A stretch of 59,637 nt of DNA from Candidatus Caenarcanales bacterium (GTDB taxonomy: Bacteria > Cyanobacteriota > Vampirovibrionia > LMEP-6097): NCBI GenBank assembly GCA_022447685.1, contig JAKVAO010000009.1, forward strand, positions 1 through 59,637, given 5' to 3'. Positions within the stretch are counted from its first letter, which is position 1. Each line of letters begins with the position of its first letter. The position numbers and the translations under genes were made by a program. Shown piece by piece: positions 19,597 to 28,912 of this stretch. The notes beneath the pieces were generated by a model. That model searched no databases and had not been told where the DNA came from. It saw only the letters and a program-made list of their open reading frames with translations.

Positions 19597-21153
19597 TCAG
19601 TTAACATTAGCTGCCAAAACACTAGCAATCTTAGCTGAATAGCTTAAGCTCAAACCTATTGATTTGGAACTGACATCTTGACCGTTATTAATAATGTTAC
19701 GATCATTTGGAGTAATTTGTTGATTAGTTGTAGAACCCAGAGTAAACCTAGGAGTATTATTCTTAGCTACAATATCTTCAAATAATTTGATTTGATCAGG
19801 TCCTTCTCCCCATGACTGATCCATTTCCATAGCAAAAGCTCCGTCGTATTCTTGGATAATTTTCATAGTCATAAGATCTTTAAGAGCGCTTATCTGTTCC
19901 TCAGTAAAATTTTGAGACCCAACAGCATCATCAAATTCAAGAAAAGGTATTGTAATAAATTTTGGATCCTTGCCACCTACGCCAAAAACGCCACCTTCTT
20001 TCTCTGTGTACACATCTTTATATGGTGCAAAAAAATTGGCAAGTTCAGAACCTGCTGGGATATTACCTGTATAGTCTTTAAGTGAACCATCTTCTTTATT
20101 AAACTGCATATAGTTTACAGTCATACTTAAAATAGTTTTCCCTCTGTCTTTAATATTATAAATAGCAACAGGAGGAGAACCTTTCTTGCTTAATTCACGG
20201 TCTATTTTAGTCTCAATACTAAGTTTTTGATTTTTAGCTTTCTTACCTTTAGTAGGTTTTAACTCAATCTCTCCAGTAAATTTATTTGATTTTTTCTCAA
20301 ATTTAATAGCATCTAGGTTTTGAACCTGAGCTTCACTAGCTAGACTTTGGATTTTTGTTTGGATTTGATTTTTCAGAGTATCCATTTCGTCTTTGCTCTG
20401 TGCTGGATTAATAAAAGTTGGAGTACATAATTCAAAACTTTCTAATTGTGCTTCAAGACCATCTGTCTCTTGTCCGTTTTCTCTTGCATAATTAATGCTA
20501 GAACTCAAATTCTGTATTTGCTGAGTTTGATCAGCAAGCGGTATTGCTTTTCCAGAAGGACTAACTCCTAATAATTTATTAAAGTAAGGACCACTTGAAT
20601 AACTGGATATTAAATCTATATCTGTTGCGCCATCTTTCTGTGCATTCCTCATCGCCTCTAGAATAAGAGCTTCTGAAGCACCAGGAAATTCTTTATCAGA
20701 AGTATTTACTAACCAACTTGCAAAAAATTTCTCCCCCTCTATTTTTGATTCTAGAACGGATATATATTTACCTTCTTTTTTAAGGGCATAATAAGTATCA
20801 CCATCTTGCTTGAGTTTCAATAATTTAGCTTTAACTTGCTTGCCATCCTTATTTTTCACTTTAATATTAGAAGCTAAAGTCTCTGGACGCTCATCTTTAG
20901 TCTTAGCTTTTTCTGCTTGCTCAAACGCATCAATAGTACTTACAGGATAGAAGGGAATAGTATATGGCTTTTGTAAACTCTGTTTAATCTGAGGAGCTGC
21001 AATTGCATTAGTAGGGTTTATAGAACCTGAAGGAGGCTGTGAAATTTGAGTGAAAAGACTTTGCTCGCTAACATTTCCACCCTCATTAGCTTGATTAAAA
21101 TTATTAACAGTACCCTGAATCTTAGGGAACTGGTTCTCTCCTCTATTAATCAC
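19597..21153 (-). CDS. Hypothetical protein, 518 aa
   Basis: Not recognised. The N-terminus (about 90 residues) is Asn/Gln/Pro-rich and probably disordered. Residues about 95-195 look folded: a Lys-rich beta stretch, then PGASEALILEAMRNAQKDGA and a GPYFNKLLG segment faintly like an acetyltransferase core. The second half mixes beta strands (KFTGEIELKPTKGKKAK) and helices. No signal peptide is seen. The GTG start is preceded by TACAAT 9 bases upstream (21163-21168) and no ribosome site. It lies between nadB and gltX on the same strand. Confidence 0.7.
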   Translation of the reverse strand: MINRGENQFPKIQGTVNNFNQANEGGNVSEQSLFTQISQPPSGSINPTNAIAAPQIKQSLQKPYTIPFYPVSTIDAFEQAEKAKTKDERPETLASNIKVKNKDGKQVKAKLLKLKQDGDTYYALKKEGKYISVLESKIEGEKFFASWLVNTSDKEFPGASEALILEAMRNAQKDGATDIDLISSYSSGPYFNKLLGVSPSGKAIPLADQTQQIQNLSSSINYARENGQETDGLEAQLESFELCTPTFINPAQSKDEMDTLKNQIQTKIQSLASEAQVQNLDAIKFEKKSNKFTGEIELKPTKGKKAKNQKLSIETKIDRELSKKGSPPVAIYNIKDRGKTILSMTVNYMQFNKEDGSLKDYTGNIPAGSELANFFAPYKDVYTEKEGGVFGVGGKDPKFITIPFLEFDDAVGSQNFTEEQISALKDLMTMKIIQEYDGAFAMEMDQSWGEGPDQIKLFEDIVAKNNTPRFTLGSTTNQQITPNDRNIINNGQDVSSKSIGLSLSYSAKIASVLAANVN

Positions 21154-21178
21154 AATAGCTATATTGTATTACATATAG

Positions 21179-22723
21179 CTAATTAATTTCAGAAAATTCT
21201 CTTGAACTTATAATATTTTTCTCTTCACTAATTTGAGGAAAATCTGCCCTGTAGTGACAACCACGACTTTCTTCTCGTCTTAGAGCGGATTTAATAATAA
21301 TTTCAGCGATTTTACTAGCTTTATAATTCTTGCTTTGCTGAAGTTCATTCAGTGCTGCTGTTAATTTCTCAGAATTTCTCACTAAACCCATAGATTTAGA
21401 GATAATACTTCTAATCAAAGCCAAATTCTTTTGTTCTTCCTCAGTCTTAGAGTAGGAATCTGTAATCTCATAGTTCGATGCAAGTGAATAATCTTCAGCA
21501 ACAAAGTTATCTGTGTTCACTGAATCATCTATAGATTTCAAAATATCATTAGCTACAAATTCAGGCATCACAATACATTCAAGTAATGAATTGCTAGCAA
21601 GCCTATTTGCTCCATGCAAGCCTGTAGATGCAGCTTCACCAAGAGCATAAAGTCCCTCAAGCTTAGTTTTACCGTTAATATCAGTCTTAATTCCACCCAC
21701 AGTATAGTGAGCAGCAGGTCTAACAGGTAACATCTCCTCACTGAGATTGAAACCGTTCAGTTTACAGAAATGAGCAATATTAGGGAATTTATTCTCGATC
21801 TCATCTTCAGACCAACAAGTCAAATCCAAATATACATAATCAGCTTCAGTAGCCTTGATCTCAGCTTCAATAGCTCTACTGACCAAATCTCTAGTCGCAA
21901 GCTCGGCTTTAGCATCATATTTGTGCATAAAAGCTTCACCATGAATATTCTTGAGAGCAGCCCCAGCACCTCTCACTACTTCAGAAATTAGAAAACAAGA
22001 CTTGGTACTAGATGCTTTCTTAGAAAACTTCGTAAAGAAAACTGTGGGATGAAACTGAACAAATTCTAAATTCTCCAATTCAGCACCAGCATCATAAGCC
22101 AAAACCAAACCATCTCCAGTGAGTATCCCAGGTGTAGTATGGTCTTCATATAGCCCTGCAAAGCCACCTGATGCGATAATCGTATTAGGAGCCTTAATAT
22201 CAATCAGCTCTCCAGAAACTGTTTTCAGCCTTGCACCAACTACTTTATCTTCTGATTTGAGCAAAGATAATGCTTCAGTACCTTGGGAAATAGCTACATT
22301 CAAATTACAAGAAACATTATCTAGTAAAGGCTTCATAAGAGCTCTTCCTGTTGCATCAGCAACGTGTAAAACTCGTTTAAAACTATGAGAACCTTCAAGA
22401 TGAAAATCTTTATCGAATTCAACCCCAAGACCAATAAACTCTTCGACTCTAGTCCAAGCCTCTGACAAAACTTTCTCAACCACTTCAGATTTAGCTAAAC
22501 CCTTAGCTGCTCTCAAAGTATCTTGGATATGACTTTCTAGCTTATCTTCAGGATTCCACGGACTAACGACAGCAACACCACCTTGTGCGTACTTGCTAGA
22601 GCCTTCAGTAACAGCTTCTTTTGCACAAACAAAAACAGATAAACCAGCCTGAGCTAACTTCCTAGCCAAATTCAAGCCAGAAATCCCAGAACCAATGATT
22701 AAAGCATCAAAATAATATTTCAT
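21179..22723 (-). CDS. nadB: L-aspartate oxidase
   Basis: FAD enzyme oxidising L-aspartate to iminoaspartate, first step of de novo NAD synthesis. The dinucleotide-binding motif GSGISGLNLARKLA is near the N-terminus. SSKYAQGGVAVV, FVQFHPT, HYTVGGIKTD and GLHGANRLASNSLLE are the conserved flavin and substrate blocks of the NadB/succinate dehydrogenase family. The 514 residues fit NadB, and there is no anchor or partner gene as expected for SdhA. nadA and nadC are not in the window. It starts 28 bases after the amidase gene. Confidence 0.95.
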   Translation of the reverse strand: MKYYFDALIIGSGISGLNLARKLAQAGLSVFVCAKEAVTEGSSKYAQGGVAVVSPWNPEDKLESHIQDTLRAAKGLAKSEVVEKVLSEAWTRVEEFIGLGVEFDKDFHLEGSHSFKRVLHVADATGRALMKPLLDNVSCNLNVAISQGTEALSLLKSEDKVVGARLKTVSGELIDIKAPNTIIASGGFAGLYEDHTTPGILTGDGLVLAYDAGAELENLEFVQFHPTVFFTKFSKKASSTKSCFLISEVVRGAGAALKNIHGEAFMHKYDAKAELATRDLVSRAIEAEIKATEADYVYLDLTCWSEDEIENKFPNIAHFCKLNGFNLSEEMLPVRPAAHYTVGGIKTDINGKTKLEGLYALGEAASTGLHGANRLASNSLLECIVMPEFVANDILKSIDDSVNTDNFVAEDYSLASNYEITDSYSKTEEEQKNLALIRSIISKSMGLVRNSEKLTAALNELQQSKNYKASKIAEIIIKSALRREESRGCHYRADFPQISEEKNIISSREFSEIN

Positions 22724-22750
22724 GATTGCAGTATTTATAATTTTACAACT

Positions 22751-23872
22751 TTAGCTTAGTTCTTTACTGAAATTATATATCGCTTTTGCAATAACTTTAG
22801 AATTCTTATCCTGAAATTCAGTACTCGTGATTAAATCTGACTCTTCTGGATGTATCAAAAAACCCATTTCCAGAAGCAAGGCAATCATCCCTGGATTTTC
22901 TCTTAAAACATGAAGATTCTGCCTATATATACCAGAAAATGGTATTCCAGAAAATTCATCTAGCTTAAAAGCCAAATATTCAGCAAAATCAAAACTGTGC
23001 TCATAGAAGTAATGACAAGAGAAACCACGCTCTAGAATTGGGTCTCTAGCATCAGGCAAGGCATTATGATGCAATGAAATAAAGAAAGTTGAGTTATTAT
23101 CCTTAGCGAAATTAACTCTCTGAGAAAGACTGATATCATAATCTTCTTTTCTTGTTATGTAATTTTCTATACCAAGATCATTCAATTCCTCGGCTAACTT
23201 CAGCACAAAGCTCAAATTCAAGTCTTTTTCAAAAATTCCTTTAGGTGAAATAGAACCAGTATGTGAACCACCGTGCCCAGGGTCGATACAAACAACAGGC
23301 TCTGTTTTCTGATAGCGGAACATTATGGCTAAATTATTATTTTCCCACTTCTCTTCACAACATTTAACAGCTTTATTTAAATGAATATCAAGCTTTGACG
23401 TGCTGGTTTCATAGACTTTAATACAAGGTTTTTTATCGACATAATGAATCCAATCAAGATCAGATTTTATTTCTGATAAATCAAGTGAAAAATGGAAAGC
23501 ATTACGTTTCTCCAAATTATATATAGGCGCAAGACTAAGAGGGATTTCAATTTTGTCTTTGTAGACGGTTATTCCCTTCAGTATATTTTCTTTGATTGTT
23601 TGACTTGCAGGAAAAGAATCATAATACTTAGCATAAGCAACAGGGGCTTCCACTTCAGACTTAATACCAACGATAGTTCTTTCTATAGTCTCACCATCAA
23701 TATCTACCTTAATTAAATTCTCGCCAAGCTTAAGATCAACCATATAGGCAAAGTTCTTAGTCTCGGTTAAAGGAACACTAGCACCATTAATATTACAAGA
23801 TCCTTGCGCTGAACCTATAAAAAATATTCTTTTGCTATCTGTTCTATGACCTTCTGGAGGGTAAGTGAGCAT
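22751..23872 (-). CDS. N-acetylmuramoyl-L-alanine amidase (Amidase_3)
   Basis: Zinc amidase that cleaves the bond between N-acetylmuramic acid and L-alanine in peptidoglycan. Zinc ligands appear in order: DPGHGG (about residue 198), the Glu of FEKDLN, and SLHHNA; the catalytic Glu is in LLLEMGFL near the end. The first 180 residues are a beta-rich region that may bind wall or act as an AMIN-like module. No signal peptide is obvious from the ATG used, odd for a periplasmic enzyme, so the true start or export route is unclear. It heads a run with nadB. Confidence 0.88.
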   Translation of the reverse strand: MLTYPPEGHRTDSKRIFFIGSAQGSCNINGASVPLTETKNFAYMVDLKLGENLIKVDIDGETIERTIVGIKSEVEAPVAYAKYYDSFPASQTIKENILKGITVYKDKIEIPLSLAPIYNLEKRNAFHFSLDLSEIKSDLDWIHYVDKKPCIKVYETSTSKLDIHLNKAVKCCEEKWENNNLAIMFRYQKTEPVVCIDPGHGGSHTGSISPKGIFEKDLNLSFVLKLAEELNDLGIENYITRKEDYDISLSQRVNFAKDNNSTFFISLHHNALPDARDPILERGFSCHYFYEHSFDFAEYLAFKLDEFSGIPFSGIYRQNLHVLRENPGMIALLLEMGFLIHPEESDLITSTEFQDKNSKVIAKAIYNFSKELS

Positions 23873-23888
23873 AAATTAAATATTTAAC

Positions 23889-24716
23889 TTAGAGTCTAAA
23901 AGCGCCCCACTTAAATGATTTCTTAGCCTCATCACTAGAATCATCAGCCATCTCAGTAGAAATGGAAGCTTCAGATCCAGTAGGAGCTGGATTAGAGCTT
24001 TGCATTCCTTTAAGAACAGAAGCGATATCATTAATCGATGCAGCGCCAGAACCATTAGCGGTTTGTCTGACTAACTGCTCAATAAGAGCGTTTTTGTAGC
24101 TAGCTTCTCTTTCTCTAAGTTCTAATTGTTCTTTAAGCTCTTGAACTATCCTATTACTTTCTCTTAGAGTTCTTTCAGCAGTCTGTTTTTCGATTTGGTT
24201 TTCTTGCTGAAGCTGTTTAATACTGTGTTTATACTCTATGATTTCATTTTTCATTTCACCACAAAGGTTTTCAGTATTGTCTTTCCAGCTATTTAATTCT
24301 TTAATCTTACGAGTTAAAGTATCTTTCTCACTATTCATAAGATCGATTTTGTCTTGGAAATCTTTTTTGGCTTGCTCAAGCTCTTTCTTAGCCTTAGATA
24401 GATCTAATTCAGATAGCTTCAATGCCTCTCTAGCAGAGTCAAGATCAGCACCTAACTGCCTGCCTGATGTTTTCTGACTCTTAAGTTCCATCTTCAACTC
24501 TTCGAAATGATTCTCAACATGTTGATATTTCACTCTTAGAGTTTCACTTTCATTTGCCTTAGAAACGTAACCATCCATTAGAGCAGTAAACTCTGGAGAT
24601 ACCTTCTGGTCTGATTTCTCCGCAAGTACTTTTAGTTCGGACTTAATGTCCCCAAGGATATCACCCAAAGATTCTTTATCATTTTCGGTGGAAGCCACAT
24701 TTGTTTCCAAATTCAT
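23889..24716 (-). CDS. Coiled-coil protein, 275 aa
   Basis: Residues about 45-215 form an almost unbroken heptad-rich coiled coil (ESETLRVKYQHVENHFEELK, then KAKKELEQAKKDFQDKIDLM), with a short Ser/Pro/Asp-rich tail ending SFKWGAFRL. No enzyme motif, signal peptide or membrane helix. It starts 16 bases before the amidase gene on the same strand and may be co-transcribed. It is divergent from another coiled-coil gene at 24838. A structural or scaffolding role is the most that can be said. Confidence 0.8.
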   Translation of the reverse strand: MNLETNVASTENDKESLGDILGDIKSELKVLAEKSDQKVSPEFTALMDGYVSKANESETLRVKYQHVENHFEELKMELKSQKTSGRQLGADLDSAREALKLSELDLSKAKKELEQAKKDFQDKIDLMNSEKDTLTRKIKELNSWKDNTENLCGEMKNEIIEYKHSIKQLQQENQIEKQTAERTLRESNRIVQELKEQLELREREASYKNALIEQLVRQTANGSGAASINDIASVLKGMQSSNPAPTGSEASISTEMADDSSDEAKKSFKWGAFRL

Positions 24717-24798
24717 ACTTCAAAATTTTAATTTATATTGTGCTATTTAGCAAGCATAGGCACTAGGATTTGCTGAAAAATAGAGTTTTCTCGAGAAT

Positions 24799-24828
24799 TT
24801 GAACTTCTCTAATGGTCTTTGCTATGAT
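24799..24828 (+). promoter_or_regulatory. Promoter of the 24838 gene, leaderless layout
   Basis: TTGAAC (24799-24804), 18-base spacer, TATGAT (24823-24828). The GTG start codon at 24838 is 9 bases after the -10 box, where transcription should begin. Confidence 0.6.
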
Positions 24829-24837
24829 TTCATCCTT

Positions 24838-25155
24838 GTGAGAGCAAACGAAGATTTTGAAGATTTAAGCGGATTCTCTGGCCTTTTTTCTTCTTCATTC
24901 GATGATAGCCTGGGATTTATCCAGAAATTAAAAGACGATCCAGATTTTGGTAAAGAAGCCAAAAATATAGAATTTTTAGAGAACTCAGTAAAAAATTTAC
25001 AATTTGAAAACGAGAAAAATAAGAACAGAGTAAAGGACCTGGAACAGGAGCTAAATGAGCTTTACAAAGAATCTGAATCTGCAATTAACCTAAACAAAAA
25101 ACTTATTAAACAAGTAGAAGAATACAAATTCTTAATCAAAAATAAAAGAAAGTAA
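24838..25155 (+). CDS. Small coiled-coil protein, about 105 aa
   Basis: Starts VRANEDFEDLSGFSGLF, then a heptad-rich helix with asparagine- and glutamate-rich segments (KNIEFLENSVKNLQFENEKN) to a basic C-terminus. I chose the GTG at 24838 over an upstream TTG because the TTG lies inside the -35 box. There is no Shine-Dalgarno site; the start lies where the transcript itself should begin. rpmE follows 34 bases downstream. Function unknown; it may partner with the divergent coiled-coil gene 23889-24716. Confidence 0.6.
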   Translation: MRANEDFEDLSGFSGLFSSSFDDSLGFIQKLKDDPDFGKEAKNIEFLENSVKNLQFENEKNKNRVKDLEQELNELYKESESAINLNKKLIKQVEEYKFLIKNKRK

Positions 25156-25189
25156 ATCTCTATATCATAATGCTATAATACATTGAGTT

Positions 25190-25399
25190 ATGAAGACAGA
25201 TATTCATCCAAATTCTAAATTAATCGTTGCTACTTGTACTTGTGGTGCTGAATTTCTTGTTGAATCTACAGAAACTTCGCTAAGAGTTGAGGTTTGTAGC
25301 AACTGTCACCCATTCTATGCAGGTACTAATAAAGTTATTGACGCTGCTGGTAGAATTGATACCTTCAAGAAAAAATACGGTAAGAAATCTAAGAAGTAA
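25190..25399 (+). CDS. rpmE: 50S ribosomal protein L31
   Basis: Component of the large ribosomal subunit at the inter-subunit bridge. The 69 residues contain TCTCGAEF and CSNCHPFYAG, so this is the zinc-binding (C+) form, and the family-typical end GRIDTFKKKYGKK. A strong hairpin terminator follows 30 bases downstream. Confidence 0.97.
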   Translation: MKTDIHPNSKLIVATCTCGAEFLVESTETSLRVEVCSNCHPFYAGTNKVIDAAGRIDTFKKKYGKKSKK

Positions 25400-25429
25400 A
25401 TTTTTAGTTACGATTTTTATAAGTTTTAG

Positions 25430-25461
25430 AAGGCTACGATTAATTCGTAGCCTTTTGCTTT
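25430..25461 (+). terminator. Intrinsic terminator after rpmE
   Basis: Perfect 10-base-pair stem (25430-25439 with 25445-25454), 5-base loop, then a T-rich stretch (TTGCTTT). Confidence 0.8.
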
Positions 25462-25476
25462 AGTATAGGTTATAGC

Positions 25477-26169
25477 TTGCAAAAAACCACCTTATTAATT
25501 CTATTTCTTTTAATCCTCTCTATCTCAAGTGCCAGAGCAGAAGTAGATAATCAGACTGGTATATGGCCGCAACTAATGCTTAAAATTAAGCTAAATGAAA
25601 AGTCCCAACTCAACTTGGGCTCCAGCCCCAGGGTTAACGACAACTATAGACAATTTGATCAACATCTATGGATTTCTGATTATATTTACCACTTTAGTGA
25701 ACATTGGTCAGGGCTTCTCGGTTATAGATGGCTAACTACTTACCCTGATGATTTTGGACAACAGCATTGGCTAGACCAAGGAATAATCTTCAACCATAAA
25801 CTTAGGGTCAATGAAAGTAAAGTTATTTCTTTCAAACATAGAGCCATGATCGAAGAAAGGTTCATGAACAATATAGACGTTTACAGCACTAGATTTAGAT
25901 ATTTACTCAGTGCTAGAATGCCTCTCACTAAATCCCAAAAACTCTCACTACTTAGTTTCAATGAACTTTTCATCAATCTCAATGAAACAGAAACTGGACC
26001 AGAACAAGGAGTTGATAGAAACAGATTTTTCTTTGGTTTAGACTATATGTTTAATAAAAACATGAACCTTGAAGCTGGTTATCAATTAGAAACAGTTAAT
26101 TTACTAGATAATCGCTACAGGCTAGAGCATCTACTAGTGACTAATTTAGTTTTTAATATTAGCCTCTAG
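25477..26169 (+). CDS. DUF2490-like outer membrane beta-barrel protein
   Basis: A 230-residue protein with a signal peptide (TTLLILFLLILSISSARA, cleavage near residue 21) followed by alternating amphipathic strands. WISDYIYHFSEHWSGLLGYRW, DQGIIFNHKLRV and the final aromatic-hydrophobic strand are typical of DUF2490 barrels. It is probably located in the outer membrane, which implies a diderm cell. The start is a TTG with only weak ribosome-site character. The 3' end overlaps the convergent gene 26166-26657 by 4 bases. Substrate or role unknown. Confidence 0.75.
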   Translation: MQKTTLLILFLLILSISSARAEVDNQTGIWPQLMLKIKLNEKSQLNLGSSPRVNDNYRQFDQHLWISDYIYHFSEHWSGLLGYRWLTTYPDDFGQQHWLDQGIIFNHKLRVNESKVISFKHRAMIEERFMNNIDVYSTRFRYLLSARMPLTKSQKLSLLSFNELFINLNETETGPEQGVDRNRFFFGLDYMFNKNMNLEAGYQLETVNLLDNRYRLEHLLVTNLVFNISL

Positions 26170-26657
26170 AACACCGTCTCACGCAAAACTACTGAGCTAG
26201 CTACAAGCTTGTTTTTCTCAATTTCAAGCTTATTTTTCAAATCTTTTTTGAAGTAATTATTCAACCATTTTATAACCTCGAAAGCAGAATCCATTTCAAG
26301 CTCAAAAGGAGGATTAATCGCATTAGTCACAATATAAGAACCATTTGAATAGTTTTTCTGTATTTGAAACTGCTCAGAAACTGGAAATAAATTCTCCAGT
26401 AAATCTAATGAAATTACCGGTATTATATTTGGTAAACCATCAAAACTTGAACTTGCTTCCAGCGGATAAATACTATAGGGATCGTCCTCGACTGGGATAT
26501 AAACATTTTCATACTGATAAGCTTTAATCCAAGCAGCATCGCCAGATGACTCAGAATCTGATTTTTTCACCCAGAATTTATCAGTAAATAAAGTCAAGTC
26601 AATTTTATTAACTTTAAGCCACCTAGACTGTTCAAAACTAGACTCTTTAAAACTCAT
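26166..26657 (-). CDS. Hypothetical protein, 163 aa
   Basis: Not recognised. Acidic-aromatic protein with no signal peptide or membrane helix, starting MSFKESSFEQSRWLKVNKID and ending in a Lys-rich helix. Tail-to-tail overlap of 4 bases with the barrel gene and head-to-head with rluD (37 bases between starts), so it is a single-gene unit. Confidence 0.65.
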   Translation of the reverse strand: MSFKESSFEQSRWLKVNKIDLTLFTDKFWVKKSDSESSGDAAWIKAYQYENVYIPVEDDPYSIYPLEASSSFDGLPNIIPVISLDLLENLFPVSEQFQIQKNYSNGSYIVTNAINPPFELEMDSAFEVIKWLNNYFKKDLKNKLEIEKNKLVASSVVLRETVF

Positions 26658-26694
26658 AAATATTTTGTGCCCACATAAAGGTTAAAATAAAACA

Positions 26695-27630
26695 ATGCTT
26701 GAAATTAAGGTGGATGAGGAAGAAAATCTAAGGTTAGATAGCTTTTTAACTGAATTAGATGAACTAGAACTCTCACGCTCATATCTTAAAACCCTCATCA
26801 AAGACGAGAAAATTCTGGTTAATAATCAAAAAGCTAAAGCCTCACAAAAACTTAAAAAAAATGATCTCATCCAAATCGAAATCCCAGAAGCTAAGAAATT
26901 AGATATAGAAGCAGAGGAAATAGATTTAGATATAGTTTTTGAAGATGATGATTTAATAGTAATCAATAAGCAAGCAAACCTAATAGTTCACCCAAGCGAC
27001 AACATAGTAAGTGGCACTCTCGTAAATGCCTTGCTTCATCATTGTGGTGATAAGCTGTCTAGTATCAATGGCGTTAAAAGACCAGGCATAGTTCATAGAC
27101 TAGATAAAGACACTACTGGTTTAATGTTAGTAGCTAAAAGTGACTTAGCCCACAAAAGCTTAAGCGAGCAAATCCAGGACAGGACTGCAGAAAGATATTA
27201 TCAAGCAGTAGTCCTAGACAATATCAAAGAGAATTCAGGTTCAATTATTAGAGCTATAGGCAGAGATCTTAATGACAGAAAGAGAATGCGCTGCTACGAC
27301 AGCTTGGATAATGCAAGGTATGCCAAAACTAACTGGAAAATCCTAAAGAGGCTTGAACACAAAAGCTCAAAAGAAACTTACTGCCTAATAGAATGTAAAT
27401 TAGATACGGGTAGAACTCATCAAATAAGGGTTCACATGGCTTACTTTAAACATCCGATTATTGGAGACCCTGTCTATGGTATCGAAAAGAACAAAGTAAA
27501 AGCTACAAGACCCCTATTACACTCGTACAAATTGGTGTTCGAACATCCGATCAGTAAAGAAAAAATGTTTTTCAAGACAGAATTACCAGATGATTTTCAA
27601 ACTTCACTAAAATTCTTGGATCCTGTGTAA
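26695..27630 (+). CDS. rluD: Ribosomal large subunit pseudouridine synthase, RluD family
   Basis: Converts uridines in 23S rRNA to pseudouridine. An S4-type RNA-binding domain spans residues 1-70 (RLDSFLTELDELELSRSYLK, then KASQKLKKNDLIQIEIPE). The catalytic domain contains the RluA/RluD signature GIVHRLDKDTTGLMLVAK with its catalytic aspartate, and GRTHQIRVHMAY. The 311 residues fit RluD. The exact target uridines cannot be read from sequence. The last 24 bases overlap the convergent gene 27607-28182. Confidence 0.92.
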   Translation: MLEIKVDEEENLRLDSFLTELDELELSRSYLKTLIKDEKILVNNQKAKASQKLKKNDLIQIEIPEAKKLDIEAEEIDLDIVFEDDDLIVINKQANLIVHPSDNIVSGTLVNALLHHCGDKLSSINGVKRPGIVHRLDKDTTGLMLVAKSDLAHKSLSEQIQDRTAERYYQAVVLDNIKENSGSIIRAIGRDLNDRKRMRCYDSLDNARYAKTNWKILKRLEHKSSKETYCLIECKLDTGRTHQIRVHMAYFKHPIIGDPVYGIEKNKVKATRPLLHSYKLVFEHPISKEKMFFKTELPDDFQTSLKFLDPV

Positions 27631-28182
27631 ATCAGTTATTAGTGTTCCCTGATTTTCTGAAGAATCCTGGCGAAGCTTAGCTCCCTTGTCACGAGAGTTC
27701 ATTTCATTAACTATTACTTTTCTAATAGCCAACAATCTTTCACCTGTAATTTTTTGAAATGCTTGAAATGCCTTACTTGTTTCTAATGGGTTAGTTTCCT
27801 CTAGATTAAGATTCTGACGCTTATTAATAGTGTTGTAATCAGTGATTTTTTTATGAATTGCCTGCATAGGTCTAGGATTCAAAATTAAGTACTCTAATAA
27901 TTGATTATAGTTAGGTGAAGAAATAATATCCAAGCCTCCTGACAATTTCTTGAATTGTTCAACAAACTCATCTAAACCCATTTCAGGGATATTGCCAGGA
28001 AATATATGAAGTCTGAGTTTATCGAATTCTTCTAAAGCCTGCTTAATTTGATTACTACGATCAATTTTGCCTCCAGAATTAACCTCAGTAGAAGCCACAG
28101 GAATTTGAGGCTCCAAAGCTGTTTTATCTGTAGATGCCAAAGTACGATCACTGAGAATATAAACAGGACTAATAATAACCAT
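27607..28182 (-). CDS. Hypothetical protein, 191 aa
   Basis: Not recognised. The N-terminus is hydrophobic but short (MVIISPVYILSDRTL); the rest is helical with Asn, Gln and Lys. It follows rplY by 32 bases on the same strand and overlaps the end of rluD by 24 bases. Confidence 0.6.
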   Translation of the reverse strand: MVIISPVYILSDRTLASTDKTALEPQIPVASTEVNSGGKIDRSNQIKQALEEFDKLRLHIFPGNIPEMGLDEFVEQFKKLSGGLDIISSPNYNQLLEYLILNPRPMQAIHKKITDYNTINKRQNLNLEETNPLETSKAFQAFQKITGERLLAIRKVIVNEMNSRDKGAKLRQDSSENQGTLITDLHRIQEF

Positions 28183-28214
28183 AAAGAACCTATTCAGAAA
28201 TATAAAATTAAATT

Positions 28215-28823
28215 CTAAGCAGCAGCAGGAGCAGCTTCTTCTTCAGCAGTAGCCTCTTCTTCTTCAACTGCGATAGCGCCACGCTTAGCAACAGCTTTCA
28301 CTATGATTTCAGCTAATGGATCTTGAATTTCAAGCTTATCGTTCTTAGGTAAATCAGCAAAACTGATCATATCACCGGCTTTCTTAAGAGCAGTTATATC
28401 AATAGTAACCTCATCAGGAATATCACGAGGAAGACATTTAACTGTCATCTCATTATACTGAGAAACAATATCGCACCCCATCTTAGCTGCTGGCGACTCA
28501 CCAACTATAACTAAAGCAACTTTAGTTGTCAGCATGTGACCCCTCTTAACCTTATAAAACTCAATATTCTTAATTTCATTAGTTACATAATCTTTCTGTA
28601 TGTTTCTAATTAATACTTCATATGTTTCAGTGTCAGCTTTCAAATCAATAAGGTGCTTGTAATCTTTATAAGCAATCTTCTTAAATTCTTTAAGAGCGAC
28701 CTGTAAACTTATAGACTCATCTAATTCTGGGCCATAAAGAGTTGCGGGGATCAATCCCTCTCTTCTCATAGCTCTTGCTTTCGTTGAACCATCACGCTTT
28801 TCTACACTTAACTCAATAGACAT
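28215..28823 (-). CDS. rplY: 50S ribosomal protein L25/general stress protein Ctc
   Basis: Binds 5S rRNA in the large subunit. About 202 residues, so it is the long Ctc form: an N-terminal L25 domain (VEKRDGSTKARAMRREGLIP, with ATLYG) and a C-terminal TL5-like beta domain, ending in a Glu/Ala-rich tail. I place the start at ATG 28823 (MSIELSV), the family start, with AGGG 9 bases upstream; an in-frame start at 28856 would add 11 unlikely residues. Confidence 0.93.
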   Translation of the reverse strand: MSIELSVEKRDGSTKARAMRREGLIPATLYGPELDESISLQVALKEFKKIAYKDYKHLIDLKADTETYEVLIRNIQKDYVTNEIKNIEFYKVKRGHMLTTKVALVIVGESPAAKMGCDIVSQYNEMTVKCLPRDIPDEVTIDITALKKAGDMISFADLPKNDKLEIQDPLAEIIVKAVAKRGAIAVEEEEATAEEEAAPAAA

Positions 28824-28912
28824 AAATTTTTTCCCTGAATCTATAGATAATAGCAAAAATTAAACTAATTTATCTAGTAAATTTTAGTGAGACTTGGGGA
28901 TATCTAGAGCAG

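Noticed and set aside
21179..22723. Succinate dehydrogenase/fumarate reductase flavoprotein
   Set aside because: Length, the GLHGANRLASNSLLE block and the absence of SdhB/SdhC genes nearby favour NadB.
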